64,000 nt of DNA from an uncultured Clostridia bacterium (GCA_948777935.1 CAQDYY010000002.1:190392-254391), one strand, 5' to 3'; positions 9,292 to 18,768 are shown, numbered from the stretch's first letter. Notes: a model not told the origin generated them from the sequence alone. A program made the numbers and translations.

Positions 9292-10132
9292 ACAAAATCT
9301 AGTATTTAAAAGTAACAAAAAAGAACTAACAACGAATAGCAAATTAGATATACATATAATAGATATATTAGGAATTGAAGCAAGTTCATATACAATAAAT
9401 ACAACTGCATCAGAACAAGATGGGGCTAACGTAACTTCTGTAAAAGTAGAACCCAGAGAGATAACAATAACGGGAGATATAGAAAAAAACGAGAACGAAC
9501 TTACTAATAGAGACTTTTTGATAAGGTTTTTTAACCCTAAACAAGAAGGAGAAATGTATATAACAAGAAACAATATCGAAAGGAAGATACAATATAGAGT
9601 ATCTTCCTTAGATTTTCCTACAAATAAAATGTATGAACGTATACAATTTACTTTAAACTTAGAAAGCACAGAAGAACCATATTTTTCGGATGCCAAAAAT
9701 AGAGGAAATTATTTAACTGCAATAAGTCCACAGTTTACATTTCCGCTTGTAATAAATCCTACTAAAATTATGGGATATAAAACATTCAAACCAGTAATGC
9801 CACTTGTAAATGATGGAGACAAAGAAACAGGAATTGAAATTATAGCTGTAGCAAAACGTGGAAAAGTAGATAATTTAAAGTTTATTCTAAATAATAATCA
9901 ATATATAAAAGTAAATGCTACGCTAAATCAATGGGACGAACTTAGAATTAATACTAATCCTCGCAAGAAATCTGTAACTCTAAATGGCGAAAACATTATA
10001 AACAAAATAGACAGAAACAGTACATTTTTTAGCTTAAAAATAGGTAAAAACATACTAAAGTATGAATGTGACAATGGCGGAACAAATGTTGATATAAATG
10101 TATTATTTTATAGAAAGTATTTAGGTGTATGA
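9281..10132 (+). CDS. Phage distal tail protein (Dit-like)
   Basis: 283 residues. The N-terminal half reads like siphovirus tail component / Dit proteins: early FKSNKKELT, SYTINTTASEQDGANVTS, then EPREITITGDIEK and a late RKIQYRVSSLDFP segment. Dit forms the hub joining tail tube to baseplate. ATG 9281 follows AGGAGG and overlaps the tape measure stop by 11 bp. The usual order tape measure, Dit, Tal/fibre holds. No in-frame CGG. Confidence 0.75.
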   Translation: MDYKQNLVFKSNKKELTTNSKLDIHIIDILGIEASSYTINTTASEQDGANVTSVKVEPREITITGDIEKNENELTNRDFLIRFFNPKQEGEMYITRNNIERKIQYRVSSLDFPTNKMYERIQFTLNLESTEEPYFSDAKNRGNYLTAISPQFTFPLVINPTKIMGYKTFKPVMPLVNDGDKETGIEIIAVAKRGKVDNLKFILNNNQYIKVNATLNQWDELRINTNPRKKSVTLNGENIINKIDRNSTFFSLKIGKNILKYECDNGGTNVDINVLFYRKYLGV

Positions 10133-10133
10133 T

Positions 10134-11261
10134 ATGGAATTATTGTTATTAGATAAAGATTTCCAAATTTGTGGATTAATAGATGATTTTTCTAGTCTTG
10201 TATGGAATAGAAAGTATTACGAATGTGGAAATTTTAATTTACAAATAGGAATTAAATATTGGGAACAATTTAAAAACGCTATGTATGTTTATTCTAAGGA
10301 TTTTATTGAAACAGGAATACTAGAAACATTAGACCATAAAACAACAACACAGGGTGTAGAAATACAGAGGTCAGGAAGATTTTTAGAAAGTATGTTAGCC
10401 GATAGAGTAATAAATACTACGCAGTCTTTTAGAAACCAAACAACAGAAGATATAGTAAGAAGCTTAGTAAATACATTTGCGATAAATGCAGGAACAAGGT
10501 CAATACCAAATTTAATTTTAGGAGAGCGAAAAGGATTAGGGCGAAAACGAACAATGCAAATGACAGGAGACAATTTATTAGACAAAATTTATGAACTTTG
10601 CAAAGAAGATAAACTAAGCATTAAGTTGTGGTATGACTTCGATAATAATAAGTTAGTATTTGAAGTATGGCAAGGGCTAGATAGACGAGATACGCAAAAT
10701 GAAAATACATGGGCAATATTTTCAAGAAATTTTGAAAATATATCAGAAGACAGATATTCATTAGATGAAACTAAATATCGTAATTTTGCTTATGTAGCTG
10801 GAGAAGTTGAAGAAGAAACAGGAACAGACAGTGAAGGAATGCCAATTACAACTAAAAGACGTGTAGACATAACAGTAGACAGAGTGAAAGAAGGCGAAAA
10901 ACGTAAAGAATTATATGTTGACGCTAGAGATATACAATCGGAAATTTACGATGATGAAGGAAATAGCACTAAAATATCAGATACAGAATATAAAGAAATG
11001 CTTAAGGAAAGAGGAATTGAAAAACTAAATGAATGCAATAAAGTAGAGGTAGCAGACTTTAGCATAGATACTTTAGCAAATTTAAAATATAAAACAGACT
11101 TTGATTTAGGGGATAAAGTAGTATATAAGAATGATGAACTAGGTTTCAATATAGAAAATAGAATTATTGGAATTTCTGAGGCTTACGAAGATGGTAATAT
11201 GACATTAGGCGTAAGCTTTGGAGATGACTATAACATAAAGAAAGTAAAGGAGGTAATATAA
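10134..11261 (+). CDS. Siphovirus ReqiPepy6 Gp37-like tail protein
   Basis: About 375 residues. The opening MELLLLDKDFQICGLID followed by WNRKYYECGNFNLQI is the signature of the ReqiPepy6 Gp37-like family, baseplate proteins that follow Dit in many Clostridia prophages. The C-terminal third contains VDITVDRVKEGEKRKELYVDARDI and ends with DLGDKVVYKN...RIIGISE, a pattern also seen in Tal-type proteins. The 10125 GTG is also possible, but ATG 10134 matches the family start. No in-frame CGG. Confidence 0.75.
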   Translation: MELLLLDKDFQICGLIDDFSSLVWNRKYYECGNFNLQIGIKYWEQFKNAMYVYSKDFIETGILETLDHKTTTQGVEIQRSGRFLESMLADRVINTTQSFRNQTTEDIVRSLVNTFAINAGTRSIPNLILGERKGLGRKRTMQMTGDNLLDKIYELCKEDKLSIKLWYDFDNNKLVFEVWQGLDRRDTQNENTWAIFSRNFENISEDRYSLDETKYRNFAYVAGEVEEETGTDSEGMPITTKRRVDITVDRVKEGEKRKELYVDARDIQSEIYDDEGNSTKISDTEYKEMLKERGIEKLNECNKVEVADFSIDTLANLKYKTDFDLGDKVVYKNDELGFNIENRIIGISEAYEDGNMTLGVSFGDDYNIKKVKEVI

Positions 11262-11262
11262 A

Positions 11263-12318
11263 GTGAGAAGTGGATTTTTTAACAGTGAAATAATAGGGTA
11301 TGATGCAGAAAACATGCCAGTATTTGATAGAGCCGAAGAGGCTTCTTTTTTTGCGAAATATTTTAGTCAATTTATTAGCAATGGTGTGTTTCCAAATCCT
11401 TCTACAAATATGCAAGTATTAGCAACAGAAGGAATGAATATAAAAGTTGATATTGGTACGTGCTATGTAAATGGATATATGGGGTGGGTAGAACCTGCTG
11501 AAACATTTGAAATAGAAGAAAGTGATTTACAACCAAGAATTGATAGAGTTGTGGCAAGACTTGATTTTACAGATAGAAGTATAAAACTATATGTAAAAAA
11601 AGGCACACCTCTAGGCAATCCAGTTGCACCAGAATTACAAAGGGATTACGACATATATGAAATAGGTTTAGCAGATATTAGAGTAAATGCAAATGCTATT
11701 GAGATTACACAAGAAAATATAACAGATTTAAGACTAAATACAGAACTATGTGGAATAGTAGCAAATCAATTACAACATGTTGACACAACTACATTGTTTA
11801 ATCAATATCAAGCATGGTTAAACAGAGTAACAGGAGAAGCAGAAACAAATTTAAACAATATGGAAGTAAAATTTGAACAGAGTTTTAATACATGGTTTCA
11901 AACAGTACAAAACGTACTAGATGGCGACACTGCGGGACATTTGTTAAATCTAATAAACAGCAACACACAAGCAATAACTGCCAACACCCCTGTCTACGAC
12001 ACACTAACGCTACTAACAACAGGTTGGGTACAAAACACAACTACACAGAAGTACGAATACGACGTAACAGACAGCACGATAACAAAAGACCACCACATAA
12101 CATGTAACATGAGCATAGAGAACCAAGAGAAACTAGCAAATGCAGAGGGAGATAGTTATAACGGAGGATTTACAATAAGAACAACAGAATTACCAGAAGC
12201 AGACATCACTATGGACATTGCAATACAAAAAATGGCTAAGAAAGTAGTTGCACCTACTACACCAACAGAGCCAACTACTCCAACAGAAGGAGGTAATGCG
12301 AATGAAAATGAAGTTTAG
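11263..12318 (+). CDS. Phage baseplate / tail fibre structural protein
   Basis: GTG start at 11263 after AAAGGAGGT. 351 residues opening RSGFFNSEIIGYDAENMPVFDRAEEA and continuing FFANGVFPNPSTNMQV-like; this N-terminal module attaches upper baseplate or fibre proteins in Clostridium phages. A helical coiled coil lies at about 180-230, and a Pro/Thr-rich tail at the end. Codons in the last 120 residues are notably richer in ACC/AAC than the rest of the module, suggesting modular exchange. It overlaps the next fibre gene by 17 bp. No in-frame CGG. Confidence 0.65.
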   Translation: MRSGFFNSEIIGYDAENMPVFDRAEEASFFAKYFSQFISNGVFPNPSTNMQVLATEGMNIKVDIGTCYVNGYMGWVEPAETFEIEESDLQPRIDRVVARLDFTDRSIKLYVKKGTPLGNPVAPELQRDYDIYEIGLADIRVNANAIEITQENITDLRLNTELCGIVANQLQHVDTTTLFNQYQAWLNRVTGEAETNLNNMEVKFEQSFNTWFQTVQNVLDGDTAGHLLNLINSNTQAITANTPVYDTLTLLTTGWVQNTTTQKYEYDVTDSTITKDHHITCNMSIENQEKLANAEGDSYNGGFTIRTTELPEADITMDIAIQKMAKKVVAPTTPTEPTTPTEGGNANENEV

Positions 12319-13635
12319 CTCCAGTGGTGGAGGCATAAACATAGACGGCATAATAGAGCAAGCTAAGGCAAAACGGCGTGGTGACGGCACGGGGATTTTG
12401 TGAAGTGTTTTACAGATTATAGCAATATAAATGTGGGAGAGGATACAGAATTAAGCAACCAAGAACATTCAAGTACGGGTGCATCTGCAGTAAAACTAAA
12501 TGATAATACAGTTTTTATAGCACATGGCATCAATAATTATTTGTATGGGATGCTATGTACAATTTCAGCAACAGATATAACAGTAGTAACAGATATTCAA
12601 CTAAGTACTGTAAGTTATTCTGGTTGGACAATATCAGCAGTTGCTTTATCCGAAAATAAGGTATTTATAGCACACTCTTGTGATGATTTTTTAGATGGTT
12701 GTTTAGGTGCGATAGTTTGTACAATAAATGGAACAGAAATAACAGCAGGATCAGACACAAAGTTAAGTACTACAAGTTATACAGGTGGTAAAATGTCAGC
12801 AATTGCTTTGTCTGAAAACAAAGTATTTATTGCACATAGTTATAATAGTAATAATTATTTATATGCAATAGTATGCAATATATCTGGAACAACAATTACA
12901 AAGGGAACAGACACACAGTTAAGTTCAAGTGTAGATTCTGGGTATGAGATATCCGCAATAGCGTTATCTGAAAGTAAAGTGTTTATAGCACATAGAAGTA
13001 ATACAACTAATTGTTATCTATATGCAATAGTTTGTACAATAAGCGACAAAACAATAACTAAAGGAACAGACACACTGTTAAGTGCAGTAACTAGTACCGC
13101 TCATACAATATCTGCAGTAGCTTTAGAGGAAAACAGGGTGTTTATAGCACACAATTATGGAAATAAAACATCTGATTACTTTTTGTATGGTATTGTTTGT
13201 ACAATTTCAGGTGCAACGATAACTAAAGGGACAGACACTCAAATAAGTTCGGTTGTAGGCTCTGGATGGACAATACGTGTAACGAAATTAACAGAAAGCA
13301 AAATTTTTATTGTGCATAGTTCGAGCAACTCGCATTACTTGCATAGTACAATTTGTACGATTAATGAAATGACAATTACAGATATAACACAAAAACAATT
13401 AAGCACAGTAGCTAATACAGCACAAGGCATATCAGCATTGGTGTTAACAAAAGATAAATTATTTATAGTGCATGGTTCGTCTAATTATATTTTGCATGCA
13501 ATAATTAATACTTTTATAAAGTGCGTTTGTCTACTTTCCACCTCCACCGACGACATCTACGGCATATCTAAAGACAATGGTGCAGAGGGCGATACAGTAG
13601 ACGTATACAGACCGTATGAGGAGGTGGCAGTATGA
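12302..13635 (+). CDS. Repeat-rich tail fibre / receptor-binding protein A, read through two CGG +1 sites
   Basis: Start ATG 12302 after AAGGAGGT (12287-12294). CGG occurs in frame at 12374-12376 and, in the resulting frame, again at 12390-12392; skipping C twice reads AKAKGVVTAGDFVKCFTDY and enters the long downstream frame to 13635. The same block in the next gene reads EYVAKGNISAGGFIKC without any shift, confirming alignment. Residues 50-420 hold about seven repeats of 50 residues of the form SAVALSENKVFIAHS...LYAIVCTISGTTITKGTDTQLSS, suggesting a beta-propeller. The fourth bases here are C and G (CGGC, CGGG). Confidence 0.8.
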
Positions 13636-14959
13636 TAGGCATGGTAGACTTAAGCAAGAAGGGCAGTAAGATACATGGCATTGTAGAGGAGTACGTGGCG
13701 AAGGGGAACATTAGTGCAGGTGGATTTATAAAGTGTTTGGGGGAACTAATAAAAGATAATGAACTAGTTACAACAGATAGTACCAATATAACAAACATAA
13801 TTTCAGTAGCAAAACTAGATGATAATACTGTTTTTATTGTACACAATAATGGTAGCAATACAGTTAAGTATTATGTATATGGTGTAGTTTGTAAAATACA
13901 AAATGGTGAAATTATAGTAGGAACAGATACGCAATTAACTTCAGAATATATTAAAGGAATATCAATAGTGGCATTAAATAAAAACAAAGTGCTTATTGCG
14001 TATAGTCCTGCGGAAAGCTCTTATTTAAGAGCTTATATTTATACTATAAATGAAATGGATATAGAAGTAGGAGATATGTCGTATTTAGCAACAGACACAG
14101 GTTCCGAGGCATCAGTAATATCAGCTACAAAATTAACTGAAAGCAAAGCATTTGTGGCGTATAGTAATTCTAACACAAACAAGTACTTATATGGCGTAGT
14201 TTGTGCAATAGATGGAGATGCGATAACGCATGGAACTAATATACAATTAAGTTCTATTAAAGATTCTGGTAAAATGATATCAGTAACAACACTAAGCCAA
14301 AATGCTGTATTTATTACACATAGCTATAGTTCTAATAGTGATGTGTATGGTATGATTTGTACAGTAGAAGAAACAACGATAACAAAGGGTACTGATACAA
14401 AGTTAGGTATAAATAAAACTGGTACAATAGCTACAGCTTTAAACAACAACAAATTAATTGTTGCATATGGTTATAGCACATCATCAATAAAAATTTTATT
14501 ATGTAGTATAGATGAAAGCAATATAACAATAGAAACAAACAAGGAAATAGAGTGTGGTTATGGATTATATCCTCGGAAACGTATTGTCACTAAGTTTAAT
14601 AAATACTGATAAGTTATTTATAGCACATTGCCGCGACGGTAATACAACAGGAAAATATTATTTGTATGGTATGTTTTGCAAGATAACTGAAGCAGATATA
14701 GTGTTAGAAAAGGATATAGAATTAAGCTCTGTTGAAAAATCTGGATATACTATATCTTCAGTAATACTTAGGACAGATATATTTATTGCACATAGTCAAG
14801 GCTTTTATGCTTTAAATGGTATGTTAATAGATTTAAAAAAATACGTCCAATCAGCCACCCAAGCCGACAAAATATATCGGCGTAGCACAAGCGAAGGCAT
14901 TAGACGGACAACCCGTCAAGGTCGTACGACCAAATTATAATGAAAGTGAGGAAAATTAA
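13632..14959 (+). CDS. Repeat-rich tail fibre / receptor-binding protein B, read through two CGG +1 sites
   Basis: Overlaps gene A by 4 bp (ATGA-type). A GC-richer N-terminal adaptor (MVDLSKKGSKIHGIVEEY) is followed by propeller-like repeats of the SVTTLSQNAVFITHS...GMICTVEETTITKGTDTKL type. Frame 0 hits CGG at 14574-14576; skipping C gives YGLYPGNVLSLSLINTDKLF. A second in-frame CGG at 14878-14880 gives KIYGVAQAKALDGQPVKVVRP, ending at TAA 14957-14959. This tail parallels the DDIYGISKDNGAEGDTVDVYRP end of gene A. Probably binds the host surface. Confidence 0.8.
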
Positions 14960-14960
14960 A

Positions 14961-15278
14961 ATGTATATTTTAACAAATAATAAAAATGAAATAATAGCAA
15001 TATCTAAGGTATGCGAAAGAATAGAGGAGTATAGAAACATCAAGCTAGATGACCACAATATTGCGTACGCACCAGACGAAATAATAAACATTTATGAAGT
15101 AGACACAGTAGACGAAAGTGTAGCAGAACAAAAATACTGCTACACAGAAGCAGACGGGTTCTATGAAAATCCAAGCTATGTAGAGCCAGTAAATCCAAAT
15201 GCAGAAATGGAAGCATTACAAGAACAAGTAACTAACTTGCAATTAGCATTAGCAGAACTTGTAGAAGGAGGTATTTAA
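14961..15278 (+). CDS. Small phage tail-end protein of unknown function
   Basis: 105 residues starting MYILTNNKNEIIAIS, with a predicted C-terminal coiled coil (MEALQEQVTNLQLALAELVE). Proteins of this shape follow tail fibre genes in many Clostridia prophages; function is not known and it may be a fibre cap or chaperone. ATG 14961 is chosen because an upstream in-frame ATG (14940) overlaps the preceding fibre gene. No in-frame CGG. Confidence 0.6.
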   Translation: MYILTNNKNEIIAISKVCERIEEYRNIKLDDHNIAYAPDEIINIYEVDTVDESVAEQKYCYTEADGFYENPSYVEPVNPNAEMEALQEQVTNLQLALAELVEGGI

Positions 15279-15280
15279 TT

Positions 15281-15391
15281 ATGGCAAAAGTATATAGAGA
15301 TTTAATAAAAAAAGGCTTAAGACAAATACAAGATGTACCAGAAAAATATAGAGCAGATGTACAAGCATTACTAGAAGAAAGCGAGGGCTAG
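15281..15391 (+). CDS. CD1375-like small phage protein
   Basis: 36 codons, MAKVYRDLIKKGLRQIQDVP then a helical acidic end. This is the short CD1375 / XkdX-like protein found between tail fibre and holin genes in Clostridium prophages; role unknown. ATG 15281 follows AGAAGGAGGT. It is close to its neighbours (2-3 bp gaps). Confidence 0.7.
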   Translation: MAKVYRDLIKKGLRQIQDVPEKYRADVQALLEESEG

Positions 15392-15394
15392 TGT

Positions 15395-15646
15395 ATGGAA
15401 AGTATAATAGTAGCAATAATCACAGGAGGACTATCCTTAATCGGGGTAGTCTTTTCTAATATATCAAGCAATAGGAAGATAGAAAGTACATTAAGTACAC
15501 AACAAGCAGTAATGGATACAAAAATAGAGGAACTTACAAGAGAAGTAAGGGCACACAACAATTTCGCCCAAAGAGTACCAGTCTTAGAAGAACAGATGAA
15601 AGTAGCAAATCACAGGATAGAAGATTTAGAAAAAGGGGGTAATTAG
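15395..15646 (+). CDS. Small membrane-anchored phage lysis-cassette protein
   Basis: 83 residues: an N-terminal transmembrane helix (SIIVAIITGGLSLIGVVFS) followed by a charged coiled coil (MDTKIEELTREVRAHNN...VPVLEEQMKVANHRI). This topology matches XhlA-type haemolysin or holin accessory proteins that precede the holin. Start ATG 15395 lies 3 bp after the previous stop. No in-frame CGG. Confidence 0.65.
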   Translation: MESIIVAIITGGLSLIGVVFSNISSNRKIESTLSTQQAVMDTKIEELTREVRAHNNFAQRVPVLEEQMKVANHRIEDLEKGGN

Positions 15647-15648
15647 TT

Positions 15649-15840
15649 ATGAATGGTAAGCAAACATTAGGTACAAATATAGCAAACTTATTAAAAGTAA
15701 AAACAATATTAAGTATAAGTGTAATACTTACAACTTGTATATTAACATTTAACAAAGTAATAAGTGTAGAAGCGTTTATGGCAATAGCAAGTGCTATTAT
15801 TACATATTACTTTACTAAACCAGAAAAGGAGGAAAAATAG
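15649..15840 (+). CDS. Phage holin
   Basis: 63 residues with two hydrophobic helices (about 14-34 and 38-55) and a basic C-terminus, the topology of small class II holins. It lies between the XhlA-like gene and the endolysin, 2 bp from the first and 1 bp from the second, and carries the VKTILSISVILTTCILTFNKV segment common in Firmicutes phage holins. It would permeabilise the membrane at the end of the lytic cycle. Confidence 0.75.
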   Translation: MNGKQTLGTNIANLLKVKTILSISVILTTCILTFNKVISVEAFMAIASAIITYYFTKPEKEEK

Positions 15841-15841
15841 T

Positions 15842-16745
15842 ATGCAAGAATTAGAAAAAGTATTACAAGTAGCCAATGGTGAAGTGGGCTATTTAGAAAA
15901 AGCATCTAATGCAAATCTAGATAGTAAAACAGCTAATGCAGGAGATAAAAACTATACAAAATATGCAAGAGACATAGATAATCTAAACGTATATAATGGC
16001 AAGAAACAACGGTTACGCATGGTGCAATGTCTTTATTGACTGGTGTTTTGTACAAGCTTTAGGAATAGATAGAGCCAAGGAATTACTTATTGGTTGGTCT
16101 GCAGGTTGTACACAAGACTACAATTGGTTTAAAGAAAGAGGACAAATAGTTAAGAACCCACAAAGAGGGGATTTAGTGTTTTTTGGTAGTACTTCCCATA
16201 TTGGAATTATAGAAAAAGTAGAAAACGGAAAAATCTACACAATAGAGGGCAATACATCTAATAAAGCAGAATTAGTAACAAATGGTGGTGCAGTTGCTAA
16301 AAAATCTTATGCGATTAATAGCAAATACATACATTCTTTTGCAAGACCTAAATACATAAACACACCAGACCTACAATACAAAGCACACATACAGGACATA
16401 GGTTGGACAGACTGGAAAAGTGCAGGAGAAATAGTAGGCACAGTAGGAGAAGAAAAAAGAATAGAGGCTATTATAATACAAGCCAATAATGGCGTAGATG
16501 TATCTTATAAAGTACATATGGAAGGCATAGGTTGGAGCGATTGGAAGCATAGTGGCGAAGCAGCAGGAACAGAGGGAGAAAGCAGACGAATAGAAGCAAT
16601 AGAGATACAGTCTAACAGAAGCCTAGAAGCACGTGAGCAAGTGCAGGACATCGGGTGGATGCCATGTTCTAGGGGAACAGGAATAAAAATAGGTACAGAA
16701 ACAAAAGGGCTAAGACTAGAAGCATTTGTAATAAGTGTTGTATAA
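15842..16745 (+). CDS. CHAP-domain endolysin with three ChW repeats, read through one CGG +1 site
   Basis: ATG 15842 behind AAAGGAGG. The CHAP amidase/peptidase core holds the catalytic GYAWC motif, and precisely there an in-frame CGG (16010-16012) must be skipped: KKQ-G-YAWCNVFIDWCF. Without the shift the ORF stops just after. Later SHIGIIEKVENGKIYTIEGN supplies the catalytic His region. From about residue 175 come three clostridial hydrophobic W (ChW) repeats built on IGWxDWK and RIEAIxIQ. The enzyme cleaves peptidoglycan for release; ChW repeats probably bind the wall. Confidence 0.9.
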
Positions 16746-16762
16746 AGCAAGGAGAAAAAAAG

Positions 16763-16900
16763 ATGAATATTTTTTCTGATAGAGTTAGCGAAAAAGAAAG
16801 AGAAGAAATTATAAATAAATTATTAGATAATGTAACACCAGAACAATTAAAAAAGGAATTAATAGAATGTGGACTTAAAGTAAACAAGCAGGGTAGTTAG
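16763..16900 (+). CDS. Small hypothetical phage protein
   Basis: 45 residues, MNIFSDRVSEKEREEIINK..., all helical and charged, with an NVTPEQLKKELIE segment. It follows the endolysin by 17 bp with an AAGGAG site and ends in the loop region of the following terminator hairpin. Function unknown. Confidence 0.5.
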   Translation: MNIFSDRVSEKEREEIINKLLDNVTPEQLKKELIECGLKVNKQGS

Positions 16901-16914
16901 TTCTACTCTGCTTT
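16886..16914. terminator. Bidirectional terminator at the end of the lysis cassette
   Basis: Inverted repeat AAGCAGGGTAG / CTACTCTGCTT around a short loop. It lies between convergent genes (16763-16900 on + and 16913-17137 on -), with T-rich flank on the + side. Confidence 0.6.
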
Positions 16915-17137
16915 ATATCAATTTTTTCAAATCTTCTTCTGTTACTTCATCTAATCCTTCTATAGCTACAAGATTATCGTCTAGTAAGCTATATATCTCA
17001 TCTCTACTTAATAACTTATTATAATTATATTTTCCGTCTTTCCATTCACGTCTAGCATCATATATTCTTTCTAAATTTTCTGCATTTCTAACATCACAAT
17101 TATATAAATTATTTTTATAAACTTTTGCTTCTCTCAT
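16913..17137 (-). CDS. Hypothetical protein, convergent to the lysis cassette
   Basis: 74 residues from ATG 17137 (an ATG at 17143 is possible but too close to the GAGG site). Opening MREAKVYKNNLYNCDVRN, then ENLERIYDARREWKDGKYNYNK and an acidic VTEEDLKKLI end. I do not recognise the family. It has its own promoter (TTGCTT / 17 / TATTAT) and is read against the prophage late genes, a placement typical of lysogeny-expressed cargo. Confidence 0.55.
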   Translation of the reverse strand: MREAKVYKNNLYNCDVRNAENLERIYDARREWKDGKYNYNKLLSRDEIYSLLDDNLVAIEGLDEVTEEDLKKLI

Positions 17138-17173
17138 TATCATAACCTCTTTCGTAAAATTCTCACAAGGGTA

Positions 17174-17202
17174 ATAATATAACAAAAATATACAAAAAGC
17201 AA
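17174..17202 (-). promoter_or_regulatory. Promoter of the 16913-17137 gene
   Basis: On the minus strand, TTGCTT (17202-17197) and TATTAT (17179-17174) are 17 bp apart, 36 bp before the start codon. Confidence 0.5.
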
Positions 17203-17266
17203 GTGAAAAAAATAGAAGAATGATGTGTAATAATGCAAATAAAATGTTATGTAAATTAAAAAAGTG

Positions 17267-17295
17267 TTGACATATTATTCTTTTGAATGTATAAT
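17267..17295 (+). promoter_or_regulatory. Consensus promoter of the HicB/HicA-like cargo operon
   Basis: TTGACA at 17267-17272 and TATAAT at 17290-17295, exactly 17 bp apart, upstream of the gene at 17326. A perfect consensus suggests expression in the lysogen. Confidence 0.85.
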
Positions 17296-17325
17296 CAAGA
17301 CAGATAAAGGAAAAGGAGAGCCAAT

Positions 17326-17973
17326 ATGGAAGAAAAATTGAAATTAAAAAATGTACATACAGTATTATTTTTTAGAAATACTATTGAATACAATTCGTTA
17401 CAAGTAGCAAATAAAATATTAAGTAAATTACCTCAATTAGGACAACCTAATATTTTTAATCTACCTAAAGAAATTCCAAACGAGATTAGAAAACAAGCAC
17501 CAACAATTATATTCAACAATAATAAAGAAGTTAGTTTAAATATGACAATAGTAAGTCTTGAATTAAATGTATCTACTATAGAAAGTATGAATGAGTCAAG
17601 AGATTTAGTATTGCTATTATATGATGTTTTATTAGAAGAAGGCATTCAGATACAATCAATTGGAATTGTTCATGATTATGTTTGCTTTGATTTTAATTTT
17701 GAGAAAATTAAAACGATTTTTTATAAAGATGAAATATTACAAAGTGATTTAGTAAATTGTTCATGGTACAAAAAAGAAGATGGATTAAACATTTGGAAAG
17801 TAATTAATGTTGAAGAAAAAAATTATAAAAAAGTTTTAAATGCAAGGATTGATATAAATAATAAAGGAAATCAAACAGAAATGAATAAAGAAGATTTAAA
17901 TTCAGCTTTACAATTAAGCTACGAAAGAGCAGTTAAATTTAAGGACGAATTATCAAGAAAGATAGGAGAATAG
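17326..17973 (+). CDS. Hypothetical protein, first gene of a HicBA-like cargo operon
   Basis: 215 residues. The beginning (KLKNVHTVLFFRNTIEYNS) and the central region (EIPNEIRKQAPTIIFNNNKEVSLNMTI) loosely resemble TIGR04255-type proteins found beside toxin-antitoxin genes, but I cannot confirm this. AAGGAG site at 17311-17316, behind a perfect promoter. It is 1 bp from the next gene, so the three genes 17326-18768 form one unit. No in-frame CGG. Confidence 0.6.
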   Translation: MEEKLKLKNVHTVLFFRNTIEYNSLQVANKILSKLPQLGQPNIFNLPKEIPNEIRKQAPTIIFNNNKEVSLNMTIVSLELNVSTIESMNESRDLVLLLYDVLLEEGIQIQSIGIVHDYVCFDFNFEKIKTIFYKDEILQSDLVNCSWYKKEDGLNIWKVINVEEKNYKKVLNARIDINNKGNQTEMNKEDLNSALQLSYERAVKFKDELSRKIGE

Positions 17974-17974
17974 T

Positions 17975-18487
17975 ATGGTTACAATGACGATACCTCCCAA
18001 TATACAAGAAAATATAGTTTTAGATTATAGTTATTGTGGAGATAATAAAAGTATAGAATATCCATTTATAGAGAATACTACTAATACTACTAATTTAGAC
18101 AATAGTAAAATTACAATAGATATACTTAATATTTTAGGAAAAAAATACACATATGATATTGGTAGTATGAATACTAATTCTATAGGTGAAGATATGCAAA
18201 AAATATATTATTATACTAAAGAAAGAATAGAATTTATAGAAAAAATATATGAATTTAATTCTAAGTTTATATATTCTATCAAAAAAGAAGATGATGTTTA
18301 TGTCGCTGAAAATGAGTTTTTTGGAATATTTGGATATGGCGACACAATTGCAGAAGCCGAAAAAGAGTTGTATCAATCAGTAGATGATTTATGGGCAGTG
18401 TATGTAGAAGAGAAGGATGAAAATCTGGACGAAGGTGCACTAGTATTAAAGAAAAAAATAATCGATAATATAAGGAAAATACAATAA
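17975..18487 (+). CDS. HicB-like antitoxin candidate
   Basis: 170 residues. The C-terminal half has the HicB-type partial RNase H fold pattern: YSIKKEDDVYVAENEFFGIFGYGDTIAEAEKELYQSV (strand-strand-strand-helix with the GxGxTxxEAxxxL motif). The N-terminal 90 residues are unlike HicB and not recognised. It overlaps the HicA-like gene by one base. By analogy it may neutralise the neighbour and autoregulate the operon; this is inference. Confidence 0.55.
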   Translation: MVTMTIPPNIQENIVLDYSYCGDNKSIEYPFIENTTNTTNLDNSKITIDILNILGKKYTYDIGSMNTNSIGEDMQKIYYYTKERIEFIEKIYEFNSKFIYSIKKEDDVYVAENEFFGIFGYGDTIAEAEKELYQSVDDLWAVYVEEKDENLDEGALVLKKKIIDNIRKIQ

Positions 18488-18768
18488 TGGGAATATTAAA
18501 AACTATTCAAATAGATAAAGCATTAAGAAAAAAAGGTTTTGTAATTGAAAATAAAGATCATCACTTCTACTATTATATGAATAATGGCAAAAAAACTAAT
18601 ATTTTTACAAAAACGAGTCATAGCTCAGATGAAATAGGAGAAGGGCTAATAAAAAGAATGGCAGAACAACTTAATATAGAAAAAGATGAATTTAAAGAGT
18701 TAATACAATGTACATTATCAGGAGAACAATATAAACAAATATTGATAGATAGAGGCTTTTTAAAATAG
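18487..18768 (+). CDS. HicA-like mRNA interferase candidate
   Basis: 93 residues. KALRKKGFVIENKDHHFYYYMNNGKKTNIFTKTSHSS matches the HicA/YcfA double-stranded RNA-binding fold: an N-terminal helix ending in KKGF, then strands with the G.H..Y...K pattern; the usual catalytic GSH is replaced by a DHHFYY version, as in a divergent subgroup. Located directly behind a HicB-like gene, reversing the canonical hicA-hicB order. A terminator follows. Confidence 0.55.
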   Translation: MGILKTIQIDKALRKKGFVIENKDHHFYYYMNNGKKTNIFTKTSHSSDEIGEGLIKRMAEQLNIEKDEFKELIQCTLSGEQYKQILIDRGFLK

